Part shown: in pieces, positions 18,650 through 25,190 of the stretch
Position numbering within the stretch: position 1 is the stretch's first letter
Layout of the letters: the number at the start of each line of letters is the position of its first letter
IMG/VR virus record: IMGVR_UViG_3300035698_002989
Coordinates: 1-25,190 of that record
Direction: 5' to 3' (one strand)
Origin: a virus
Length of the DNA: 25,190 nt
Program-made: the position numbers and the translations under genes
The notes under the pieces: generated by a model
Told to the model about the DNA's origin: nothing
Seen by the model: the letters and a program-made list of their open reading frames with translations, nothing else
The model's database searches: none

Positions 18650-20269
18650 ATGCAAAGTAGTGACCTGGCCAAGGAAATAGTTAAGAAACACAGCAGCCTT
18701 ATTAAGTTCCGTACTCCCTACGAAGCGGAGTGGAAAGACATCACAAAGTTCATTACACCGGGTACAAACTTCTGGGACGAAATAAAGGATAATAAGGCAA
18801 AAGCAAGCTCTGACATATACGATGGTACTGCTATTAGTGCGGTCAGAGTGTTAGCTAATGGCCTCCAAGGATACATGGCTCGCAAGGGTAAGTTTTTCAA
18901 CCTGGAACTGGATACCTACAGTGTGAGAAGATCTGAACCGAGACCCTATCTCCAATCTGTAGAGAATTTATTTAACTGGATTTTCGATAAATCAAACTTT
19001 TACGACTTTGTCAACGAAAGCTTCCGAACTGGAGCAACTATTGCGACACTCGTTGCGTACATAGAACCAATCAACAATGAAAAGTTATTATTCCATGCCT
19101 GTCATCCTAAAAATGTGTACATTGCAGCTAATGATCAATACCAGGTAGATACGGTCAGTAGAGAAATGATGATGTCCTACCGGGATGTTGCTAAACGCTG
19201 GGAGATCACTGATGTCAGCTTTCTGGAAAAGGCTAAAAACTCTCCATATGAAGAGATAAAGATCATTCATCAAACATTCCCACGTACCGATCGGGATGTT
19301 ACTAAATGGGACAAGAAAAATAAGAAATACGCATCTATATGGGTAATTGAAGCTGAGAAGTATTTGCTTGAGGAATCAGGTTTTGATGTCTTCCCTTATA
19401 TCGTTTGGAGATGGTCAACAGAACATGGTGGGACATACGGACGTGGTCCTGCCCATGATGCACTAACTGACGTACTCAGAAGTAATCTATTGAGCAAAGA
19501 CCTACTTGACGCCTCACAATATTTTCTCAACCCTGCATGGAACGTACCACAAGAGAAAATGGATCTACTTGACATCAATCCTGGTGGTATGAATCCATAC
19601 GCAGACCCTTCCCGGATAGTCTCCCCTATACAGACTAGTGGCTCGTATCCTGTGGGTAAAGACGTACAGGCCTCAATTGAAGCTAAAATTAAAGATCACT
19701 TCATGACCGATATGTTTCTCATGCTCAATAACTCTATGGACTCCAAAAGGACGGCCACAGAAGTCATGGAAATGCAAGCTGAGAAAGCTGCAGTTATGGA
19801 GCCTACTACCGCACGCATTGAGAGCGAATTCTTCGATCAGTTATTTGATCTCGTATTCTATCATGCCAAAAAATTAGGATGGGTAGAACCTCCTCCCGAA
19901 GATGTATCACAGATCCTTCAAACCTCATCTGTAAAGATTAATTACAATAACCTTATGTCTGCCCTCAGAGACCGGCATTACGATAACCAGATGAGCTATG
20001 CAGAGGTTCAGAAACTTTTTCAGATGGCTGAGTTTGATCAATCAGTACTCGATGTTGCAGACCTCAAAGAGTATGCAAGAGAGCTACTTAGTAAGTCTAC
20101 CTTTCCACACAAGGCTATAAGGACTAAGCGTCAAATGGCTCAAATAGCTCAACAGAGAGCGCAGCAGCAAGAAGAAGAGATGCAGTCTGAAAACCTTAAA
20201 AAACAGGCTGGTGCAGCGAAAGATTTAAGCCAGGCAGATCCTAAAGTATTACAGCAGTTAGGATCATAG
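18650..20269 (+). CDS. Portal (head-to-tail connecting) protein
   Basis: 539 residues from ATG 18650, behind AGGAA. It begins LAKEIVKKHSSLIKFRTPYE then AEWKDITKFITPGTNFWDE, and has GTAISAVRVLANGLQGYMA near residue 61, the opening of T7-type head-to-tail connecting proteins. It also has HPKNVYIAAND, YIVWRWSTEHGGTYGRGPAH around residue 250, and RTATEVMEMQ near 367, all typical. The C-terminus is a Gln-rich helical tail (QIAQQRAQQQEEEMQ). The protein forms the 12-fold channel that meets terminase and tail. The family normally has 500-600 residues, so it looks complete. Confidence 0.93.
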   Translation: MQSSDLAKEIVKKHSSLIKFRTPYEAEWKDITKFITPGTNFWDEIKDNKAKASSDIYDGTAISAVRVLANGLQGYMARKGKFFNLELDTYSVRRSEPRPYLQSVENLFNWIFDKSNFYDFVNESFRTGATIATLVAYIEPINNEKLLFHACHPKNVYIAANDQYQVDTVSREMMMSYRDVAKRWEITDVSFLEKAKNSPYEEIKIIHQTFPRTDRDVTKWDKKNKKYASIWVIEAEKYLLEESGFDVFPYIVWRWSTEHGGTYGRGPAHDALTDVLRSNLLSKDLLDASQYFLNPAWNVPQEKMDLLDINPGGMNPYADPSRIVSPIQTSGSYPVGKDVQASIEAKIKDHFMTDMFLMLNNSMDSKRTATEVMEMQAEKAAVMEPTTARIESEFFDQLFDLVFYHAKKLGWVEPPPEDVSQILQTSSVKINYNNLMSALRDRHYDNQMSYAEVQKLFQMAEFDQSVLDVADLKEYARELLSKSTFPHKAIRTKRQMAQIAQQRAQQQEEEMQSENLKKQAGAAKDLSQADPKVLQQLGS

Positions 20270-20524
20270 ATGAATAGGAGAGAAAGGGCAGTACTGTATC
20301 GGACGGTGTTTGACACCTACGAAGGGAATTTAGTGCTGTTGGATATTTTAAATGATTGCGGATCACTATCCCTTGGGGATTTGAATACCGCTGCAGATAT
20401 AGCCCGTAGCAATGTGGGCAGAAGAATACTAGGGAAAATGGGAATATGGGATTCACCTAACGCTTTGTTATTAGTGAAGAAACTCCTTGAAATTCCCATC
20501 CCGAAGGAGAAAGAGGATGAGTAG
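20270..20524 (+). CDS. Bbp19-like small head-region protein
   Basis: 84 residues from ATG 20270, immediately after the portal stop. The layout YRTVFDTYEGNLVLLDILND, later DIARSNVGRRILGKMGIWDS, matches the Bbp19-like small proteins found beside portal genes in BPP-1-type podoviruses (tyr-phe-G-x-x-VL-x-D-L, then A-x-x-x-G-R-R). Its role is not established; it may help head assembly. It overlaps the scaffold gene by eight bases. Confidence 0.7.
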   Translation: MNRRERAVLYRTVFDTYEGNLVLLDILNDCGSLSLGDLNTAADIARSNVGRRILGKMGIWDSPNALLLVKKLLEIPIPKEKEDE

Positions 20525-21353
20525 ATTAAGGGTGCATTATGCACCTGAGAATGAAGGTGGAGGGAGTACTTTGCTTGGAAACGACCCTGCTGGGGAAGGG
20601 ACTACAAACCCTACGAACAACACCAATAATTCGGGAAACAACCCCACCGGGGAAGGGACTCAACTACCAGGCTGGATCGCAGGACTCCCACAAGACCTGC
20701 AAGGAAACGAGTCACTTAAAAGTTATAAGACGGTAGGTGATTTCGCCAAGGCTGCAATTGAAAATCAAGACAAACTGTCTCGATCTACGGTTAAGCCGAA
20801 AGACGGTGCAACGGCCGAAGAGCTGACTGCATATCGCAAAGAGTTAGGATTACCTGAAAAAGCGGATGCGTATGACGTTGCTGCTAAACTCGGAGATAGT
20901 GATATTCCCGAAGAGATGTTAAAGGGACTGAAACAGTCATACTTTGACTCTAACTTGACACCTGATCAGGCGACAGCAGTACATGATAAACTGCTCGGAT
21001 TAATGAGCGAAGGTCAGGAAATGTTCAAGTACTACGATCAGCAAATGGCTGCAAAGATTACCGCAGATGCTGATACGCAGAAAGCAACTTCACTCGCACA
21101 ACTCGGTAAAGACTGGGGAGATAACATGGGCAACAATATCGCAGAAGCGAAAACAATGCTCCAAGCTGTCCTTACCCAGGAAGAGATCGAATCAATGCCT
21201 ATTGATATGCAGAACTCACCAATTTTAGTGAAGGCTCTGTATAACATGAAATCTTTGGTCTCTGACGATTCTCTGCTTGGTGGAAGGACTGCACACGCAG
21301 CTGCCGGAACAAGGATGTTTCCTAACTCACCCGGAATGTATAAAGAAGGATAA
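20517..21353 (+). CDS. Capsid scaffolding protein
   Basis: 278 residues from ATG 20517, with AAGGAG at 20504-20509; a start at 20487 would lose this site. A low-complexity N-terminus with two DPAGEGT/NPTGEGT copies and Asn/Thr runs leads to WIAGLPQDLQGNESLKSYKT (residues about 50-70). This is the standard opening of phage scaffolds. Then come the KPKDGATAEELTAYRKELGL and EKADAYDV motifs and a helical C-terminus. It organises the capsid shell before DNA entry and then leaves or is cut. It is followed at once by the capsid gene. Confidence 0.85.
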   Translation: MSRLRVHYAPENEGGGSTLLGNDPAGEGTTNPTNNTNNSGNNPTGEGTQLPGWIAGLPQDLQGNESLKSYKTVGDFAKAAIENQDKLSRSTVKPKDGATAEELTAYRKELGLPEKADAYDVAAKLGDSDIPEEMLKGLKQSYFDSNLTPDQATAVHDKLLGLMSEGQEMFKYYDQQMAAKITADADTQKATSLAQLGKDWGDNMGNNIAEAKTMLQAVLTQEEIESMPIDMQNSPILVKALYNMKSLVSDDSLLGGRTAHAAAGTRMFPNSPGMYKEG

Positions 21354-21357
21354 TTAA

Positions 21358-22350
21358 ATGGCAACAATTAGTAATACACAGTTGACGTTGTCCGAACAGA
21401 TAAAACAAATTGGTCCTGATGGAATGATCATGGACTTAGTTAATACTCTGGTCGAAGATAACGAGATTCTTATAGATGCACCTTTTCAGGAAGCTAATGA
21501 ACGATTTAGTAATCTTGGTGTTAAAGTGCTTTCACATCCGACAATTGGAACCAGACGTATCAATGATGGTGCTTCCGGTGGTGTTGTTCGTACAAAACAG
21601 AACAGAGAACTTATTCAGATCTTTGAAGCACGACCAGCTTTTGATAGTCTCTTGCTGAAATCAGAAGTTAATCCAGAACAGGCTCGTAAGAATCAGATCA
21701 TGGGATTCATAGAAGCAATTGCACAGGCTCAAGCAGATGCGATTATCTATGGTGATAATGATGATGATCCTGATGAGATTGACGGATGGGCAACCCGGTT
21801 TCCAGCATATTCGGCAGCAAATGTCCATAATTGTGGCGTAACCTCTGGCTCAGTAACTACTTCGATTTATCTCTGTCAGTGGGACGCGCGAAGAAACTTC
21901 ATGGTTTATCCAAGATCCGCAGCAACTGTAGGTATTGAACACGAAGACAAGGGTGAACAGGTACTCACTAATTCATCTTCTTCTAAGCGTTACGATGGAT
22001 ATGAAGATATGCTCAGAGCTTCATTTGGACTTAATATTCTTGATGATACTTGTATCCAGAGGTTGTTGAACATTAATTCTGCAATGTCAGGTGATGCAAG
22101 ACTTGATTCAGATGATAAGCTTAAAATTTTGAATTACGCGAAGAACCTTCTTCCTAACAAGGGCAAAAGAAACTCTATCGTTTACTGTAATATCGAAATG
22201 TTAACCCAGTTCGAAAATGCTGCAGACGATAAACTCTTAGGCGTTTGGCGAACCACTGACGCATGGGGCGACCCTGTGGTAATGTGGAAGAACATGCCGA
22301 TCCGTATGGTAGAGGCAATCTTATCGACTGAAACTTACGCAAGCTCATAG
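21358..22350 (+). CDS. Major capsid protein
   Basis: 330 residues from ATG 21358, four bases after the scaffold stop. It opens TLSEQIKQIGPDGMIMDLVN then TLVEDNEILIDAPFQEAN, and has GTRRINDGASGGVV near 62. KQNRELIQIFEARPAFDSLL and FIEAIAQAQADAIIYGD in the middle are typical of HK97-fold major capsid proteins of podoviruses with BPP-1-like gene order. The C-terminal part has WGDPVVMWKNMPIRMVEAIL. It forms the icosahedral shell. Its length and position between scaffold and cement genes support the call. Confidence 0.9.
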   Translation: MATISNTQLTLSEQIKQIGPDGMIMDLVNTLVEDNEILIDAPFQEANERFSNLGVKVLSHPTIGTRRINDGASGGVVRTKQNRELIQIFEARPAFDSLLLKSEVNPEQARKNQIMGFIEAIAQAQADAIIYGDNDDDPDEIDGWATRFPAYSAANVHNCGVTSGSVTTSIYLCQWDARRNFMVYPRSAATVGIEHEDKGEQVLTNSSSSKRYDGYEDMLRASFGLNILDDTCIQRLLNINSAMSGDARLDSDDKLKILNYAKNLLPNKGKRNSIVYCNIEMLTQFENAADDKLLGVWRTTDAWGDPVVMWKNMPIRMVEAILSTETYASS

Positions 22351-22360
22351 GAGGCTGAAA

Positions 22361-22810
22361 ATGGTATTTGATGCTTTACATTTTTTAACGTTTGTGCAGA
22401 CTACAGGGTCTGCTACTGTAGAGGCGTTTGACTTCGAAACAGATAGCTTAAACGAAGATTCGTTCACCTATACCAATGTATTTGACTTAGGTGCAGCATC
22501 TCCTAACTATCTTGGACAGAGTATCTATGCGAAACCTCGTGAAGATACATCTGATAATATGATTGCAGATGGTACTGATGGTACTTGTTTGCTTCAAACT
22601 AAACTAATGAGTGGCGCAACTTCCACTCCTACAACTGATCATGGTGGACCTATCCAGATTGCAAACACCGAAATGATTGAAATGCCACTCCCTCAAGGTG
22701 TGGGTAGGTCTATTAAGTTTGGTTTTCAGAGTGATGGTGGAGCAGGTGCTGCTGATATCGATGCTGGTGCTATTGCTGTTTGGATCGGCAAATCCGGTCT
22801 AAAGGAATAG
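22361..22810 (+). CDS. Capsid cement (Bbp16-like) protein
   Basis: 149 residues from ATG 22361, behind AGGAGG. It starts VFDALHFLTFVQTTGSATVE and continues TNVFDLGAASPNYLGQSIYA, then GTCLLQTKLMSG and IEMPLPQGVGRSIKFGFQ, ending in Gly/Ala-rich GAGAADIDAGAIAVWI. This matches the Bbp16 cement-protein layout (D-A-L, a D-L-G-A strand, then a late polar beta region). It stabilises the shell from outside. The gene follows the capsid gene directly. Confidence 0.75.
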   Translation: MVFDALHFLTFVQTTGSATVEAFDFETDSLNEDSFTYTNVFDLGAASPNYLGQSIYAKPREDTSDNMIADGTDGTCLLQTKLMSGATSTPTTDHGGPIQIANTEMIEMPLPQGVGRSIKFGFQSDGGAGAADIDAGAIAVWIGKSGLKE

Positions 22811-22813
22811 CGT

Positions 22814-23149
22814 ATGAAATGTGTATGCGTTGAGGGGCACACTGGACCAAAAGACAATGGTAAAATGCGGAGATTTAAGGCTAATAAAGTCTATGATATC
22901 TCCAAGGCTCAGTACAAGGAATTTAAAGACTTCTTTGTACCCGGTGTCATAGATTCAGAGCCTGTGGTTCAGTCAATATCTCTCAAAGATGCAGGTCTGC
23001 TTGGCGAAGTTAAGACATCCGAAGGATTAAAAGACTTCAAGTATACTGATCTGCGTGATCTGGCTGTAGCCAATGGTATCAAGATACCCGGTGATGTCAA
23101 ATCCAAAGACGGTATAATCAATCTTCTCAAGCCAGTTTTCGACAAATAA
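22814..23149 (+). CDS. Head-region protein with LEM/HeH-like C-terminus
   Basis: 111 residues from ATG 22814, three bases after the cement gene stop. The N-terminus is small and beta-like (KCVCVEGHTGPKDNGKMRRF) with two cysteines. The C-terminus YTDLRDLAVANGIKIPGDVK leads to SKDGIINLLKPVF, a two-helix pattern like HeH/LEM or SAP-type motifs found in phage head or tail proteins that bind DNA or proteins. The family is not certain. A strong terminator-like hairpin follows. Confidence 0.65.
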   Translation: MKCVCVEGHTGPKDNGKMRRFKANKVYDISKAQYKEFKDFFVPGVIDSEPVVQSISLKDAGLLGEVKTSEGLKDFKYTDLRDLAVANGIKIPGDVKSKDGIINLLKPVFDK

Positions 23150-23157
23150 AACACGAT

Positions 23158-23176
23158 AGCCCCTTCGGGGGCTTTT
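23158..23176 (+). terminator. Intrinsic terminator with TTCG tetraloop
   Basis: AGCCCC at 23158-23163 pairs perfectly with GGGGCT at 23168-23173 around a TTCG tetraloop. TTTTC follows. It lies inside the structural operon, before tail genes that show no promoter of their own. Confidence 0.85.
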
Positions 23177-23192
23177 CATACATGAGGTCACT

Positions 23193-24002
23193 ATGCAAAG
23201 TCCCACAAGTATAGCAAATGATGCGTTATCACGGTTAGGTGAAGATCTTATAACCAGTATAGATGGAACAGACGAAACTTCTATTCTGTGTAAACAGTTC
23301 TATGACCGATGCTGGGAAGAGATTCTCACAGAGTATCCGTGGGATGAACTCCTTAAACGAGTTGAAGCATTAAAAGAGAATACTATTGATGTATCAAACT
23401 CTGAGGATGGGGATGCTGTTACCGTCAACGATACTGAGCTCACAAAGGGCACTGACTGGAGTAGTGCTGCAACTCTTGCCGTAGCAATCACTGCTTTGGA
23501 TAATGTTACTGCTAGTTCTTCTGGGGATGTAGTGACTTGTGTAAATGACCTTGATTATGACCTAGTAATAAGTAAAAGTGAGGGTGATGGGAAGATAGTC
23601 CTCTCAGCAGATTATGACTTTGTTGCTTATCGATACACCTTCCCAACCTATGCGGAAAGGATCTACCGGATCTTTGATATAAACGGTACTGACATTACCG
23701 CAGACTGCGAACTGAGAAACAGAAGAATCTTCACTGACGAAAGTGTCGTATATGTTGAATATACGGACAATTACGGTATCCTCACAGCAACCTATGGATC
23801 AGGGAGTCCTACTCCACCTTCTTATGTTCAACAGCTCACTGTAGTCCTATTAGCTGCTAAGATAGCTTTCAGGATAACACAGAATGTAGAACTGGCCGGA
23901 CTGTTAGCTAATGAATACAGGATCAGACTTGCAGAAGCCAAAGCGAGAAACAATCCTATACGTGCAAGGAACTCTACAAAACTATGGTCAGATGAGGGGT
24001 AG
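23193..24002 (+). CDS. Tail tubular protein A-like (gp11-type) with inserted beta domain
   Basis: 269 residues from ATG 23193, behind GAGG. The start SPTSIANDALSRLGEDLITS and TSILCKQFYDRCWEEILTEY then PWDELLKRVEAL match the N-terminus of tail tubular protein A, and AERIYRIFDINGTDI with a C-terminal VVLLAAKIAFRITQNVELAG match its end. Between about residues 63 and 148 is an insert (EDGDAVTVNDTELTKGTDWS and later NVTASSSGDVVTCVNDLDYD), the kind of small beta domain found repeated in phage tail proteins. The protein forms the ring under the portal. The insert is likely surface-exposed. Confidence 0.8.
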   Translation: MQSPTSIANDALSRLGEDLITSIDGTDETSILCKQFYDRCWEEILTEYPWDELLKRVEALKENTIDVSNSEDGDAVTVNDTELTKGTDWSSAATLAVAITALDNVTASSSGDVVTCVNDLDYDLVISKSEGDGKIVLSADYDFVAYRYTFPTYAERIYRIFDINGTDITADCELRNRRIFTDESVVYVEYTDNYGILTATYGSGSPTPPSYVQQLTVVLLAAKIAFRITQNVELAGLLANEYRIRLAEAKARNNPIRARNSTKLWSDEG

Positions 24003-24004
24003 CT

Positions 24005-25190
24005 ATGTCAATACTTGATTTTTCAAGAGGTGAAATTTCCCCTGATATGAGATACCGTTCTGATCTCCAGGTATACCATAGAGGTGTTGAGTCTATGTTC
24101 AATACTCTACCTGCTCCACAAGGGGGGACTACACGGAGGTACGGAACACAAGTAGTAGGTACTTTTCCAGTTACTACCGAAAATCCTGCCATAAGGACTT
24201 TTAACCTCGGAGCAACAGGATTAAATGAAGACATTGAAGCCCCGGGAAGTGGATTAACTGTTACGGTGAATTTAGCAACTTACGACACAGAGGATCGTGT
24301 TGAAGACCTCGCAAAGAATACTGAGATACAGATAATACTTGCATTCTCCGAAACAAATGTTATATCGGCTTATTGGATAAACACTGCTTCTGGAGTTCCT
24401 GCTTACTTACAGCAATTATGGAACTACAGTGCTGGTTATTTACGGCCTACATTAGGCTTTGACGATACGAGGGATGTACGAGTGGCACAGATAGAAAATT
24501 CTGTCTATATCGTGGCTTCTGGGAATGTCTATGAATTATATTGGGATATTACCAAAAGCTCTGATACAAGTCTATTATGGGATGCTACTACAAACTATGT
24601 TATTGGTGATGTGGTCTATCATGTATATAGTGGAGCTACCTATTGGTTTGAATGCATTACAGCTCACGACTCATCAACCCTGACTCTTCAAGAGGCTGAA
24701 TCAGATCTCTATTGGAAGATAGTCTACCCACCCTATTTATCCTGGAGAGATGTAACTTTAAGGGTAGGAGAGAAGCTTCTTACCGGGTCTATAGAAGACG
24801 ATCCGTTTGATCCATTAGCGTGGAATGAGAATATTACTTGGATAGCAGAAACAGGTACGTATAAATTAGGTGATGTGATTCTTGATACTGGAGTATACTA
24901 CGAATGTGTACTTGCCCATACTGCCAGGACAACCTTTGACGCTGCTGAGATAGCTGCTTATTGGCTTGCTATGACCGCCATTGCTAGTGTAACAGAAGAG
25001 GTTGATACTATATATCGCAGAAGGGCAGCTGCCGGAAGAGAACAAACTATTCCTAGAGAAATTAAAGCGCATCACGGAAGATTGCTTGTGTGTGCATCTT
25101 CACGGTTTCCTGCTACCATATTTGGATCAGAGATTGGTAAATATACAAAATACGGTGCAGGGATCTATGATGATGATCCTTGGATTTATA
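24005..25190 (+). CDS. Tail tubular protein B-like (gp12-type), 3' end outside window
   Basis: 395 residues are visible from ATG 24005, and the frame is open to the right edge. It starts SILDFSRGEISPDMRYRSDL and NTLPAPQGGTTRRYGTQVVG, the usual opening of tail tubular protein B or nozzle proteins. Two short modules with G-D-V-[VI], a Tyr/Glu-Cys core and H-[DT] then a terminal W (24578-24715 and 24839-24964) resemble CBM5/12-type carbohydrate-binding repeats. The later REIKAHHGRLLVCASSRFPA and IFGSEIG stretch is the standard nozzle segment. It forms the tip of the tail tube. The gene follows the tail tubular protein A gene directly. Confidence 0.85.
   Translation, partial: MSILDFSRGEISPDMRYRSDLQVYHRGVESMFNTLPAPQGGTTRRYGTQVVGTFPVTTENPAIRTFNLGATGLNEDIEAPGSGLTVTVNLATYDTEDRVEDLAKNTEIQIILAFSETNVISAYWINTASGVPAYLQQLWNYSAGYLRPTLGFDDTRDVRVAQIENSVYIVASGNVYELYWDITKSSDTSLLWDATTNYVIGDVVYHVYSGATYWFECITAHDSSTLTLQEAESDLYWKIVYPPYLSWRDVTLRVGEKLLTGSIEDDPFDPLAWNENITWIAETGTYKLGDVILDTGVYYECVLAHTARTTFDAAEIAAYWLAMTAIASVTEEVDTIYRRRAAAGREQTIPREIKAHHGRLLVCASSRFPATIFGSEIGKYTKYGAGIYDDDPWIY

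Noticed and set aside
1-25190. CRISPR arrays, insertion sequences, integrase or attachment sites
   Set aside because: No regularly spaced repeats, transposase motifs or tyrosine/serine recombinase signatures were seen. Whether this phage is temperate cannot be decided from the window.

Overview
This window is part of a tailed-phage (or prophage) genome, most like a short-tailed (podovirus-type) phage with the head and tail genes known from T7-like phages and from Bordetella phage BPP-1. The evidence is a head-to-tail connecting portal, a Bbp19-like small protein, a scaffold, a major capsid protein, a Bbp16-like cement protein, and two tail tubular-type proteins in the usual order. The host cannot be named. 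The base composition is moderately AT-rich. A C-terminal sequence resembling an outer-membrane beta-signal in one late gene suggests a host with two membranes, but that is inference.

Layout. (1) 1-3702, end of a late unit: the C-terminal part of a reverse transcriptase that looks like the RT of a diversity-generating retroelement (DGR), small structural-type proteins, a holin-like membrane protein, a second membrane protein, a coiled-coil protein with an OMP-like C-terminus overlapped in another frame by a second ORF, and a strong intrinsic terminator. (2) 3763-4401: a promoter driving a ribbon-helix-helix repressor-like gene (probably leaderless), a CAU-anticodon tRNA and several hairpins. 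(3) 4398-9314, recombination and replication: YqaJ exonuclease, DUF1351 protein, RecT annealase, a NinG-like protein without its zinc cysteines, a truncated DnaQ-like exonuclease start, a second promoter with an HTH-like small protein, a replication initiator-like protein and a DnaC-like helicase loader. (4) 9327-15109: DNA cytosine methyltransferase, HNH endonuclease, a winged-helix protein whose natural start seems to have become ATA, many small proteins in overlapping (ATGA) order, and a CvpA-family membrane protein unusual for a phage. (5) 15109-17625, packaging: small terminase, then a large terminase split into an ATPase ORF and a nuclease ORF by a small unrelated gene. (6) 17627-18576, a minus-strand two-gene cassette with its own promoter, a possible operator and a terminator, inserted between terminase and portal (a moron by architecture). 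(7) 18650-25190, portal to tail tubular protein B-like, which runs off the right end.

Almost everything except the two-gene cassette is on the plus strand, with very tight spacing. The recombination trio and the initiator/loader pair form the DNA metabolism module, and the methyltransferase may modify phage DNA. The terminase feeds the portal, scaffold and capsid module. The DGR RT at the left edge would normally diversify a receptor-binding protein. Its template and variable repeats are not in this window and would be expected just left of base 1.

The points most worth following are the split large terminase, the two overlapping frames at 2780-3637, the opposite-strand cassette, the apparent ATA start at 9566, the CvpA gene and the truncated exonuclease.
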